Below are positions 18,039-26,807 of a DNA stretch of 64,000 nt, one piece after another. The position numbers and the translations under genes were made by a program. The DNA comes from JAHEFU01 sp020440645 (GTDB taxonomy: Bacteria; 4484-113; JAFGCY01): the NCBI GenBank assembly GCA_020440645.1, contig JAGRNR010000002.1, positions 1-64,000 on the forward strand. The letters run 5' to 3'. A model generated the notes under the pieces. That model was not told the DNA's origin. It saw only the letters and a program-made list of their open reading frames with translations, and ran no database searches. Numbering within the stretch: position 1 is the first letter of the stretch; every line of letters begins with the position of its first letter.

Positions 18039-18746
18039 TCAGTCCTCATCGGAATCCATCAACCGGCTGCAGAACTCTCGCACCGCCTGCCGTGCCTCGG
18101 AGTCGCCGAATCCACGACCGGCCAGGAAACCCATCATTGAAGCGGACAGCTTGCCCCGGATCTCCATTTCAACGCGTCGGTCGCCGGTATTGCCGGTCCG
18201 CCGACGGTACTGCTCCAGCTTTCCTTCATAGGTCCGGCGCTTGCCTTCAAGCAGTTCCATCGCCGCGCTGAAGCTGTCCACACCGGAACAGTGCTCGCTG
18301 ACCATCCGCTGGGCCAGCTGCCTGTCGCAGCCCCGTCGCAGCAGTTCCTGCTGCAGTTTCGGAGCGCCAATCGAGCCGCGGGCCATAAGCTGCTCAGTAA
18401 TCTGCTGGGCGGCGCGCTCATCATCGAGGAATCCGCGCTCACGGCAGAGCCGGATCACTTCATCAACAAGGTCCATCTCCCTGCTGCGCTGGGCCAGCTT
18501 GCGTTCCAGTTCACGGGCGAAGTGCTCACGGCGCGTCAGCAGGCGGCAGGCGCGGTCGTACATCAGGTGGAACCTCGACATGCGCTCAGTGCGTTGCCAT
18601 TCCTCCAGCGGGACCTCAAAGCCGGCTTCCCACCAGTTCGGCACGGTACCCGCAGGCAGCAGGATCGGCTCCCCTTCCTCGGGAACCACCTCCGTCCACT
18701 TCTCGCTGCGCCGCGGCCTGAGCTGGGTGATGACTGGCACAGGCAC
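18039..18746 (-). CDS. recX: RecX-family regulatory protein
   Basis: Binds RecA and limits its filament activity. 235 aa, longer than many RecX proteins because of an N-terminal ~60-residue extension (PGTV-PNWWEAGFEVP). The three-helix repeats are seen: ACRLLTRREHFARELERKLAQR, VIRLCRERGFLDDERAAQQITEQLMARG and LQQELLRRGCDRQLAQRMV. No recA is in this window. The start at GTG 18746 is the first reasonable one. It is convergent with the CinA-domain gene and divergent from the CCA-adding-type gene, 25 bases away. Confidence 0.85.
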   Translation of the reverse strand: MPVPVITQLRPRRSEKWTEVVPEEGEPILLPAGTVPNWWEAGFEVPLEEWQRTERMSRFHLMYDRACRLLTRREHFARELERKLAQRSREMDLVDEVIRLCRERGFLDDERAAQQITEQLMARGSIGAPKLQQELLRRGCDRQLAQRMVSEHCSGVDSFSAAMELLEGKRRTYEGKLEQYRRRTGNTGDRRVEMEIRGKLSASMMGFLAGRGFGDSEARQAVREFCSRLMDSDED

Positions 18747-18771
18747 AGCTTAGCGCGTGCCATAATGAGCC

Positions 18772-20238
18772 GTGGGATTGCGGCGGCTGTTAGAGGGAAT
18801 GCAGGAGCTCAAGGTGCTGCTCGCGGGCTTGCCGGACCCCGGCGGGGAATGCTGGGTGGTCGGCGGGGCCCTGCGTGACGCCTGGCTTGGACGTCCCGTG
18901 CATGACATTGACCTCGCAGTGCCTGATCCGATTTCCCCTGTTGTCGAGCTGCTTGAGCGCCATACTGGACGTAATGCCCATACGGTGAACCAGAAGTTCG
19001 CGTCCGCCCGGATCGTTGCCAACGATTATGAGATAGACATCACGCCGCTGAACGGGGACAGCATCGAAGCGGACCTCCGGCGCAGGGACTACTGCATCAA
19101 TGCACTGGCTGTACCGCTGTCCGTGGTGCTGACAGGCAATGCGCAACCGCGTGACGTGATTGCCGACCCGAATGCGCTGGACGACCTCGAAGCCGGGCGG
19201 CTCCGGCTTGTCAGCGCTGCCGCACTGACCGATGATCCCTTACGGGTGCTGCGCGGCTTCCGGCTGGCAGCCCAGCTGCAGATGGAACCTGACAACGCCT
19301 GCCGTGAGGCCTGGCGGGTACATGCTGCTGACCTGCGCAAGTCCTCCGGAGAACGCCAGCGCGAGGAACTGGTGCGCTGGTTTTCACTGGCACAGCTGGA
19401 TACCGGGCTCCTGCAGATCAGCGCCGACAGTGGAGTGCTGTGGCAGCTGTTCCCGGCACTCAGTGACAGTGTGGGCTGCACGCAGAACCACTACCACCAC
19501 CTGGACGTATGGGACCACACGCTGCTTGCCCTGCGCCAGCTGGACGGCCTGCTGGAGCAGTTGCCTGGACCGCTTGTGGAATTCACCGGCACGTTCTCGC
19601 AGGCTATGGCAGCGCAGCTCGATGGTGGTGCATCCGCGCTGGCGCTGACCCGCCTGTCCCTGCTGCTGCATGACGTCGGCAAGCCGGCCACGCGCAGGGA
19701 TGAGGCCGATGGCTATGTCAGCTTCATCGGGCACCAGAAGGTCGGGGTGGAACTTGTCGAGGAGGATTTCCGCAGGCTGCGCTTTTCCACGGCGGAGCAG
19801 GATTTCCTGCATACGATGATCCATGAGCACCTGCGGCTCGGATTCTACAGTGACAATGACCCGCTGCCGGCCAAGTTGATCTACCGCTTCATCCGGACGC
19901 TCGGCAATGCGACCCTGCCTCAATTGCTGCACAGCCTGGCGGACTGCGCTGCCGCGCTTGGCAGCGACAGTGAGGAAAGCATGCAGCGGCACATCCGCGC
20001 CGCGAGGCAGGTCGCTGAAAACTACATCAATGACAGCCACGTGGCCCGTCCGCCCGTACTGCTCAACGGTGAGGAGATCATGCGCCTGCTGTCACTGCGC
20101 CCGGGGCCGGCGGTCGGCCGCTACAAGCGCGCCATGCTGGAAGCGACGGCAGAAGGCTGGATCAGCAGCCCACAGGATGCACGCGAATTCCTTGCCGGGC
20201 TGGCCGGGGATACAGGGCGCGAATTGAACGGCGGTTGA
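18772..20238 (+). CDS. cca: CCA tRNA nucleotidyltransferase / poly(A) polymerase family with HD domain
   Basis: A class II nucleotidyltransferase of 488 aa. The head carries CWVVGGALRDAWLGRPVHDIDLAV (GG-x-x-R-D and the D-x-D metal pair), RRDYCINALAV and DDPLRVLRGFRLAAQLQM (the NTP-selecting region). An HD domain follows (LLLHDVGKPATRR, ~residue 300). It adds CCA (or A tails) to tRNA 3' ends, consistent with the tRNA-Ser gene here lacking CCA. Start GTG 18772 lies six bases after a CATAAT box, suggesting a leaderless mRNA; an in-frame ATG at 18799 is an alternative. Its stop abuts the hisS stop. Confidence 0.88.
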   Translation: MGLRRLLEGMQELKVLLAGLPDPGGECWVVGGALRDAWLGRPVHDIDLAVPDPISPVVELLERHTGRNAHTVNQKFASARIVANDYEIDITPLNGDSIEADLRRRDYCINALAVPLSVVLTGNAQPRDVIADPNALDDLEAGRLRLVSAAALTDDPLRVLRGFRLAAQLQMEPDNACREAWRVHAADLRKSSGERQREELVRWFSLAQLDTGLLQISADSGVLWQLFPALSDSVGCTQNHYHHLDVWDHTLLALRQLDGLLEQLPGPLVEFTGTFSQAMAAQLDGGASALALTRLSLLLHDVGKPATRRDEADGYVSFIGHQKVGVELVEEDFRRLRFSTAEQDFLHTMIHEHLRLGFYSDNDPLPAKLIYRFIRTLGNATLPQLLHSLADCAAALGSDSEESMQRHIRAARQVAENYINDSHVARPPVLLNGEEIMRLLSLRPGPAVGRYKRAMLEATAEGWISSPQDAREFLAGLAGDTGRELNGG

Positions 20239-21684
20239 TCAGCGACTCGCTTCGAGCCGTTCGCGGATGGTTGCCACCAGTTCACTGCGGCTGATGGTGA
20301 ACTGCTGCTTCTGCTCCTTCCACTCATCGCGGTCCTCCACCTGCTCGGCGATCCGCCGCCCAAGTTCGAGGTCCTTGATGCTCAGCTCTGACTTCTCAAA
20401 CTCATCACTTCCGGCGATCACAGCGTATGGGATGCCCAGCCGGTCTGCGTACTTGAGCTGCTTCTGCAGGTTGCCGCCGCCAAGGAACATCTCAGCCGGG
20501 ATGCCGGCATTGCGCAGCTCGCTGGTGATGGCGATGTAGTCCGCCATGCGCGACTTGTCCATCACGGTCACCAGCACTTCGCTCGTGGCCCGGCGCTGGT
20601 CGATGCGGCCAAGCTCGGTCAGGGCGGCCAGCAACCTGTCAACGCCGACACTGGCCCCGACGGCCGGCACTCCCTGGCCCTCGCCAAGGAAGCGCTCAAC
20701 CAGGTCGTCATAGCGTCCGCCACCGAACACCGAACCATAGCTTGGCAGGTCGGTCAGTGTCACTTCGAACACCGGTCCGGTGTAATAACCCAGCCCGCGG
20801 GCGAGGTGCAGGTCGAAGATCCAGTTGGAACCGCGCATGCCAAAGGCATCAAGCATGCTGATCAGTTCCTCGATCTCGTCCAGGCCCTCGTTGCCAAGCT
20901 GGTTGCCGGCGAACAGGCTGCGTGCTGCAGCCAGTGACTCATTTGCATCGCCGGAATTAGGCAGGTCCAGGAAGGCATCAATCTTGGTGATCTGGTCGAC
21001 GTCAAGCCCAAGCCCGGGGATCAGCGCCCCGCTTTCATCCTTCAGGCCGGGGCCCAGCTCCAGCCGGATGCGCTCGCGGTCGAACTTGTCGAGCTTGTCA
21101 ATCACCCGGTAGATGTCGCGGCCCTGCTGCACATTAGCTCCGCAGTACTCCCCAAGCGCATTGAGGATCTTGCGGTTGCTGAAGCGGATCACGTAGTTGC
21201 GCACCTGCAGGCGGCGGAAGATCGCATCCACCACAGCGAGAATCTCCGCATCAGCCGCCAGGCTGGCGCTGCCAACGGTGTCGATGTCGAACTGCTGGAA
21301 CTCGCGGAAGCGGCCCGGCTCCGGCTTGTCCCAGCGGAACACGCTGCCGGTCTGGTAGCGGCGGAAGGGGCGCGGGATGTCCTGGAAGTTCTGGCAGAAC
21401 AGGCGGGACAGGGGCACTGTCAGGTCATAGCGCAGGCCGACCTGCTCCTTGTCCTGGTTCTCGAAATGGAAGATGTTGGCAAGCTGCTCCGCCGAGGGCT
21501 CTGCTCCAAGCAGGGCTTCTCGGGCCTCCATCACCGGGGTGTCCAGCGGCAGGAAGCCGAAAGTCTGGCAGACGGCCTCGATCTCACGGAGCATTTCCCT
21601 GCGCGCGCGCGCCAGCTCGGGCCAGCTGTCCTGCATACCCTTGAGCAGTCGCGCCTTCACCTTCTGATTCCGTTCTCCAGACAT
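20239..21684 (-). CDS. hisS: Histidyl-tRNA synthetase
   Basis: Charges tRNA-His with histidine; class II synthetase, 481 aa. Motif 2 is visible around FRRYQTGSVFRWDKPEPGRFREFQQFDID, HisA-type motifs around ARGLGYYTGPVFEV, and motif 3 around VGASVGVDRLLAAL, followed by an anticodon-binding domain. ATG 21684 is preferred because GAGGAG sits six bases upstream; a GTG one codon earlier is in frame. The gene is convergent with the CCA-adding-type gene with no spacer. Confidence 0.95.
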   Translation of the reverse strand: MSGERNQKVKARLLKGMQDSWPELARARREMLREIEAVCQTFGFLPLDTPVMEAREALLGAEPSAEQLANIFHFENQDKEQVGLRYDLTVPLSRLFCQNFQDIPRPFRRYQTGSVFRWDKPEPGRFREFQQFDIDTVGSASLAADAEILAVVDAIFRRLQVRNYVIRFSNRKILNALGEYCGANVQQGRDIYRVIDKLDKFDRERIRLELGPGLKDESGALIPGLGLDVDQITKIDAFLDLPNSGDANESLAAARSLFAGNQLGNEGLDEIEELISMLDAFGMRGSNWIFDLHLARGLGYYTGPVFEVTLTDLPSYGSVFGGGRYDDLVERFLGEGQGVPAVGASVGVDRLLAALTELGRIDQRRATSEVLVTVMDKSRMADYIAITSELRNAGIPAEMFLGGGNLQKQLKYADRLGIPYAVIAGSDEFEKSELSIKDLELGRRIAEQVEDRDEWKEQKQQFTISRSELVATIRERLEASR

Positions 21685-21914
21685 CACTTACTCCTCGTTC
21701 ACGGAGCGAAAGTCTACTTTCGAACCGTGCCCGGTGCAAGTGCTGACTGAAAATCGCTCTCATTTTTGATAAACAGTGGATATTACAGAGTAATAATGTC
21801 TGATAAGTGGTATTCTCATTCCGTAATGCAATTGTGACTTGGATCATCCAGCAGCCAAGGCTGCAATGACCACAAGCCGAATCTGCCTCAAGGCATTTAC
21901 AAGGAAGTGTGGCA

Positions 21915-22733
21915 ATGGTCGGTAAGTTAAGGAACCAGGTATTTGTGATTGCTGCTGCCCTGACGCTGGCAGCGTGCACCGCCCCGAGCGGGAACGGCTA
22001 CATCGACTTCACTCCCGCAGATGACACAGCGCTGGCTGGCGTGGTTCAGCTGCCGGGAACAGGAAACACTGAGGAACCGCGCGCAGTGGCCGCATTCGAA
22101 TCAGTCGGTGTGAACCCGATTGACTACATTGATTCAGGTGGAACCGTGACGGACCAGGGAAACACTGTGCAGCTTGACTGCGCAGTCGGCAACTGCAGCT
22201 GGGCGATGTATTCCTTCGAGATCCAGGACCGTGACATGCAGGCCCTGCGCCTGCAGCTTGGCTTCAGTGCAGCCGAGCAGTGCTGGGTCGGTGTTGGCAA
22301 CTTCGACAGCGGCCGCTGGCAGTGGCAAAAGCTCAATGGGGCAGGGCCCCACAGCCGCTCGCTGATCCAGAGTGCAAATGAATACCAGTCACCGCTGGGC
22401 CGGCTGTACTTCATCGTGCTGGCCTATGATGACAATGACGTGACGGTCTCAGACCTGCAGATAGACCATGACGTACAGGTGGCCGCGCCAACCTACATCG
22501 CTGATATCGCGCCGCTGCTCGACGGCAGCACCGGTGAGAAATCCTGCATTGGTTGCCACGGCGGAATCAGCCCCAACCTTGAAACCTATACAGCTGTGAA
22601 GAACAACGCGAATGCAGTGATGGCTTCCGTGAAGCAATCATCCGGATGGATGCCTCCCAATGGCTCCCAGTGGAGCCAGGCCAACCAGGACCTGTTCCAG
22701 GCCTGGATTGACGCCGGGAAACCTGAGTCGTAA
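21915..22733 (+). CDS. Lipoprotein with C-terminal single c-type heme motif (paralog 1 of 3)
   Basis: A 272-aa predicted lipoprotein. ATG 21915 has AAGGAAG at ideal distance; a GTG two codons upstream is too close to it. The signal peptide ends ALTLAAC. Residues ~55-190 form the module shared with its neighbours (SWAMYSF, GVGNFDSGRWQWQ, SPLGRLYFIVLAYDD). The C terminus resembles a small cytochrome c: KSCIGCHGG (CxxCH heme attachment), an NLETYTAV strand, and WMPPNG with a likely Met ligand, ending LFQAWIDAGK. It is probably a periplasmic or surface electron carrier or a redox sensor. No enzyme is attached. Confidence 0.8.
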   Translation: MVGKLRNQVFVIAAALTLAACTAPSGNGYIDFTPADDTALAGVVQLPGTGNTEEPRAVAAFESVGVNPIDYIDSGGTVTDQGNTVQLDCAVGNCSWAMYSFEIQDRDMQALRLQLGFSAAEQCWVGVGNFDSGRWQWQKLNGAGPHSRSLIQSANEYQSPLGRLYFIVLAYDDNDVTVSDLQIDHDVQVAAPTYIADIAPLLDGSTGEKSCIGCHGGISPNLETYTAVKNNANAVMASVKQSSGWMPPNGSQWSQANQDLFQAWIDAGKPES

Positions 22734-22763
22734 TTCCCCCCGCATAGCTTACCGATTTCTGTT

Positions 22764-22793
22764 CAGGGCCTGCAGTCGCAGGCCCTGTTCTTT
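22764..22793 (+). terminator. Rho-independent terminator
   Basis: Ten-base perfect stem CAGGGCCTGC / GCAGGCCCTG with loop AGTC, followed by TTCTTT. It separates the first heme lipoprotein from the second. Confidence 0.8.
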
Positions 22794-22959
22794 ATCCGGA
22801 CAAAATTAAATTTCAGTTGCGGAACAACTATTTGATATGGTAGTCTCAAGTAACGGATGCTTATGGGATATGCAATCGGCAAGGGAAGCCGGTTGCCCCT
22901 CACCAGTGGGGAAACTGGATTTCCGGGCCGGCTGAATCAAACTAACACGAGGTCTCAAG

Positions 22960-24060
22960 ATGGGAATCTGCTCCCGCATCCTCTTCGTGGCATTCACTGC
23001 CGCATTCCTCATGCTTCTTGGTGCCTGCTCCGGCCATTCCGGCAGCACCAGTTCGGAGCTACAGCTAAACAATCTCCCGATACACGAAAGCGACCTGCCG
23101 ACGCTTGACAGTCTTGACTCCATGCGCCAGTCCAGCGTCGCAACCCAGGTTGCGATCGACCCCCAGCAGACAAGCACAACCGGTGGCCAGGTCAGCAACC
23201 AGGGCCAGGACCTGCTGCTTAACAGCGCAACCGGTACCGCCAGCTGGGCGATGTATGGCTACCAGGCCGGCACTGACCCGCTGATCTCGCTCAGGCTGAC
23301 TTTTACCTATCCCAACGGACCAGGAGCATGGGTGGCACTTGCCAACTACCAGACCGGACGCTGGGACTGGCAGCCCAAGGCCCAGCTGACCCAGGTCACA
23401 TACCAGCTCAGCACGAATGCCAACCGAAACTATGTGTCACCGAAGGGCAATATGTTCTTCGTGGTGATGAGTGCGGATGACCGTGACGTGGTGATCACGG
23501 ACCTGCTGATGGTGGCTGACCTGCCGCCGCCGCCGACATTCACGATCAGCGGCCATGTGCAGGACCAGAACCAGTCCCCGCTCAGCGGGATCCTGATCGG
23601 GTTAAATCCGGGCGGGTTGCAGACAACCACGAATGCCAACGGTGACTTTTCCTTCGCGGACATGGAAGCCGGTGGTTACACGATCACTCCGAGTGACGCC
23701 AACTACAGCTTCCTGCCAGTCAACCGGACCGCCAATGTATCCAGTGCGGACGTCACGGGGATGGATTTTGTCGGTGAATCTACGGCCCAGCCCGTTACAT
23801 ATGTGGCTGACATTGAAGCCCTGATTGATGGTGCCGGTGGCACTGAGAAGTCCTGCCTTGACTGCCACTCCGGTAAATTCCCTGATGGGGATCTGGACCT
23901 TACCACCTATACTTCCGTCAAGGACAACGCTACCAAGATTAACGACTTGATAAACAAAACGAATTCAATGGACTGGATGCCTCAGGATGGCGACAAGTGG
24001 AGCCAGGAACATCTGGACCTCTTCCAGCAGTGGATTGACGACGGACTGCTTGAGCAGTAG
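22960..24060 (+). CDS. Lipoprotein with carboxypeptidase-regulatory-like domain and c-type heme motif (paralog 2 of 3)
   Basis: 366 aa; ATG with GAGG seven bases upstream. Lipobox MLLGAC. The shared N-terminal module spans ~60-190 (SWAMYGYQ, ALANYQTGRWDWQ, SPKGNMFFVVMSADD). One CarboxypepD_reg-like beta-sandwich follows (~195-275, ISGHVQDQNQSPLSGILI and TNANGDFSFADMEAGGYTITP). The C-terminal heme region has KSCLDCHSG, LTTYTSV, MDWMPQDGDKW and LFQQWIDDG. Same architecture as its neighbours with one inserted sandwich. The 226-bp upstream gap holds a terminator at its left end and AT-rich DNA (GATATGGTAGTCT) that may contain a promoter. Confidence 0.8.
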   Translation: MGICSRILFVAFTAAFLMLLGACSGHSGSTSSELQLNNLPIHESDLPTLDSLDSMRQSSVATQVAIDPQQTSTTGGQVSNQGQDLLLNSATGTASWAMYGYQAGTDPLISLRLTFTYPNGPGAWVALANYQTGRWDWQPKAQLTQVTYQLSTNANRNYVSPKGNMFFVVMSADDRDVVITDLLMVADLPPPPTFTISGHVQDQNQSPLSGILIGLNPGGLQTTTNANGDFSFADMEAGGYTITPSDANYSFLPVNRTANVSSADVTGMDFVGESTAQPVTYVADIEALIDGAGGTEKSCLDCHSGKFPDGDLDLTTYTSVKDNATKINDLINKTNSMDWMPQDGDKWSQEHLDLFQQWIDDGLLEQ

Positions 24061-24150
24061 GCTGACTTTGGAATTTCACGGGGCGGGCTGCTTGTCCATT
24101 GAGGCTGTGGTCCGCCCTTGTTCAACATCGGATTTTACAGGATCGGGATT

Positions 24151-25749
24151 ATGAGAAAGTGGATTGGAATTCTGGCAATGGCTACACTGCTCGTATTCGG
24201 CGCAGTGGCCTGCGGTGGCAACCAGCAGGCAATTGAAAGCGCATCGCTGTCCGGCAATGTCGACCAGCAGGACCTGCCCTCAATTGCATCTCTGGATGCG
24301 CTGCGTATTGCGGCGGAGATCCAGCAGGTGGAACTAGGCACCCAGTTCTATATCGCCACAAGTGGCAATGTCGCCAACCAGAATGAGAGCGTGCTGTTCA
24401 CCAGCACACAGGCGGAAGCGGCCTGGGCGCTCTATTCGATTGACAAGGCAGACATGGAATTCCTCAACCTGTTTGTCGACTTCGGCACGGCGGCGGGACA
24501 GAAGCTGGTGGTTGGGATTGCCAACTACAGCAGCGGTCGCTGGGAATTCATGGGACCCTACACATCATCGCCCGCAAATGTTTCAATCAATACGCTGAGC
24601 GAGACGGGCTGGATCTCCCCCAAAGGCAAGCTGTACTTCCTGCTGCTTGGACAGGGCAACCAGACGATGATCGTCAACAACATCAGGCTGCTGGCGGACG
24701 TTCCCCCGGTGCCGACATTCCCGGTGTCCGGTACGGTGCTCGATGAGAATGAGCTGCCGCTGGATGGCGTGACCATCACCCTAAGCCCCGGTGGCGGCAG
24801 CCTGCAGACTGACACCAATGGCAACTACAGCTTCCTGGCGGTGCCGGCGGGCAACTGGACAATCACACCGACCCTCAACGGCTGGGAATTCGATCCGGTC
24901 AGCTCGACGTTCGATGTTGTTGATGCTGCGGTCAGTGGCATTGACTTCACGGGAACGGAGATCCCGATCATCACACATGCAGTCAGTGGCACGGTGCAGG
25001 ATGCGGGCATGGCCCCCATCTCCGGTGTGCTGATGACGCTCAATCCCGGCGGGATGACGACATCCACTGATGCCCAGGGAGACTTCATATTCCCCGCAGT
25101 GGAAGTCGGCGGCTATACGCTTACTCCATCAAAGACGAGTTTCAGCTTCAACCCGACAAACCGCAATGTCAATGTGTCGACAGCGGATGTGACCGGCCAG
25201 GACTTCACGGGTACTGAGATAACCAGCTTCAGCATCAGCGGGACAGTCCTTGATGAACTCGCGGCCCCGCTCAGTGGGGTTACCCTGACCCTGATACCGG
25301 GTGGCAAGCAGGCCATCACCAACGGTGCAGGTTTCTTCCAGATCAATGATGTCAGTCCCGGCCCGTATGACCTTTCCCCGGAGCTCAACGGCTGGAGCTT
25401 TGACCCGACCAACCGGACCGTTATCGTTGTCAGCAGTAATGTGACCGACCAGGACTTCACTGGCACTGAGGATGCAGTTGTCATCAGCTTTTCCGAGGAC
25501 CTGTTGCCGATTATCCAGGGCGACTTTGGATCGGAGTATGCCTGCATCGAATGCCATTCCGGCAGTGAGCCGGAAGAAGGACTCAATATGACCGTCTATG
25601 CGGATGTCGTGGACCGCTCTGACAAGGTCGTGGACAGGATTAACCGCATGGAAGGATCCTTTGGATTCATGCCGAAAAATGGAACGAAGTGGCTTCCGGC
25701 ATGGAGGCAAATGTTCCAGGACTGGATCGACGGTGGATTCGCCCCCTGA
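24151..25749 (+). CDS. Lipoprotein with three carboxypeptidase-regulatory-like domains and c-type heme motif (paralog 3 of 3)
   Basis: 532 aa from ATG 24151; an in-frame upstream TTG would only lengthen the signal peptide. Lipobox VFGAVAC. The shared module (~50-185) has AAWALYSI, GIANYSSGRWEFM and SPKGKLYFLLLG. Three tandem CarboxypepD_reg-like repeats follow, each starting SGTV-D or SGTVQ-D and closing DFTGTE. The C-terminal heme region has YACIECHSGSEP, MTVYADV, GFMPKNGTKW and FQDWIDGG. The number of sandwiches (0, 1, 3) is the main difference among the three genes, suggesting stalk lengthening by domain duplication. Confidence 0.8.
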   Translation: MRKWIGILAMATLLVFGAVACGGNQQAIESASLSGNVDQQDLPSIASLDALRIAAEIQQVELGTQFYIATSGNVANQNESVLFTSTQAEAAWALYSIDKADMEFLNLFVDFGTAAGQKLVVGIANYSSGRWEFMGPYTSSPANVSINTLSETGWISPKGKLYFLLLGQGNQTMIVNNIRLLADVPPVPTFPVSGTVLDENELPLDGVTITLSPGGGSLQTDTNGNYSFLAVPAGNWTITPTLNGWEFDPVSSTFDVVDAAVSGIDFTGTEIPIITHAVSGTVQDAGMAPISGVLMTLNPGGMTTSTDAQGDFIFPAVEVGGYTLTPSKTSFSFNPTNRNVNVSTADVTGQDFTGTEITSFSISGTVLDELAAPLSGVTLTLIPGGKQAITNGAGFFQINDVSPGPYDLSPELNGWSFDPTNRTVIVVSSNVTDQDFTGTEDAVVISFSEDLLPIIQGDFGSEYACIECHSGSEPEEGLNMTVYADVVDRSDKVVDRINRMEGSFGFMPKNGTKWLPAWRQMFQDWIDGGFAP

Positions 25750-25821
25750 TGCCGGCAGCTCAACTGACTTCTTGAAGCTCGTCCACGTTGACTGTGGCAC
25801 TCGCTAGAATATGAGCGCCGC

Positions 25822-26535
25822 ATGACGGAACCCGCGAAGACATTCACTGCTGAAGAGCTCAGTGCCTTTGATGGCAAGGAGGGCCGGCGTTCATACGTCG
25901 CCTACAAAGGGCTCGTTTACGATGTGACCGACAGCAAGCTGTGGCGCAACGGCGTGCATGTCCGCAAGCACCACGCTGGGAATGACCTGACCACCGAAAT
26001 GGGGCCGGCGCCCCATGAGGAAGACGTGATGGACAGCTTCGAGGTGGTCGGGAGGCTGGTTGAGGAACAGGCACAGGATGAGCAGCGCGTTCCCTGGCTG
26101 TGGGACTACAGCAACCGCCGGCACCTGCATCCGGTGACGGTGCATTACCCGATCGCACTGGGAATGGTCGCCAGCCTGTTGCAGGCGGCTTCGATGTTCA
26201 CAGACCCGTCCACCGGTGAGCAATTGCGATTCGCGGCATTCATCAACATGGCGATCGCCACCATTTTCACCATTCCAGCCGTGGTGACCGGCCTGTGCGC
26301 CTGGTGGTACGACTACAACAAGAGCTGGGCGCAACCTTATCTGCAGAAGAACGTGCTTTCCGCGGTCCTTGTCGTGATTTCCATCGGGGCCATGGCAATA
26401 TGGTTCATGGCTCCGCTGCGTGCATCAACCACCGGAGGACAGGCCTTCTGGTGGTACTCCGCCTGCGTGTACCTGATGACCCCCGTCGTGCTCGTCCTGG
26501 GCTACTACGGCGGCAAGATCTCCTTCCCTGACTAG
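25822..26535 (+). CDS. Cytochrome b5-like domain fused to DUF2231 membrane domain
   Basis: 237 aa. The N-terminal ~75 residues resemble a cytochrome b5 heme/steroid-binding domain (TFTAEELSAFDGKEG, YVAYKGLVYDVTDSKLW, HAGNDLT with candidate axial His). The rest is a DUF2231-type membrane domain with four helices, beginning HLHPVTVHYPIALGMVASLLQ. It is likely an inner-membrane heme protein in electron transfer. The start codon lies 12 bases after TAGAAT (25805-25810) with no SD, suggesting a near-leaderless mRNA. It sits between the heme lipoproteins and rubredoxin, a small redox neighbourhood. Confidence 0.8.
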   Translation: MTEPAKTFTAEELSAFDGKEGRRSYVAYKGLVYDVTDSKLWRNGVHVRKHHAGNDLTTEMGPAPHEEDVMDSFEVVGRLVEEQAQDEQRVPWLWDYSNRRHLHPVTVHYPIALGMVASLLQAASMFTDPSTGEQLRFAAFINMAIATIFTIPAVVTGLCAWWYDYNKSWAQPYLQKNVLSAVLVVISIGAMAIWFMAPLRASTTGGQAFWWYSACVYLMTPVVLVLGYYGGKISFPD

Positions 26536-26632
26536 GCTCAGATAGAACTGAAACGAGCCGGGTATACAGGCTGCGCCCTTCGCTAAAATATGCGCAACCG
26601 GATCGTGCGTCCGGGCAGCAAGGAGAGAATGA

Positions 26633-26800
26633 ATGCAGAAGTACATATGCGAGCCGTGTGGTTACGTCTACGATCCGGAGGAGGGAGATCCGGATGGTGG
26701 CATCCCGCCGGGAACTGCATTTGAGGACATCCCCGATGACTGGTACTGCCCGGTCTGTGGCGTTACCAAGGACGACTTCACACCTTACGACGGAGACTGA
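26633..26800 (+). CDS. Rubredoxin
   Basis: A 55-aa iron protein, the normal length. Its two CxxCG knuckles are YICEPCGYVYD (Cys6, Cys9) and WYCPVCGVTKDDF (Cys39, Cys42); they hold one Fe in four-Cys coordination. It carries electrons in the cytoplasm, often in oxygen or peroxide detoxification. ATG 26633 is in frame with AGGAGAG five bases upstream; the nearby ATG at 26629 is out of frame. A TAAAAT box (26584-26589) precedes it. Confidence 0.95.
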   Translation: MQKYICEPCGYVYDPEEGDPDGGIPPGTAFEDIPDDWYCPVCGVTKDDFTPYDGD

Positions 26801-26807
26801 TTGAGAA

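Noticed and set aside
22857..23108. 83-codon frame upstream of and overlapping the second heme lipoprotein
   Set aside because: Mostly in the wrong frame of the real gene, no SD, no domain.
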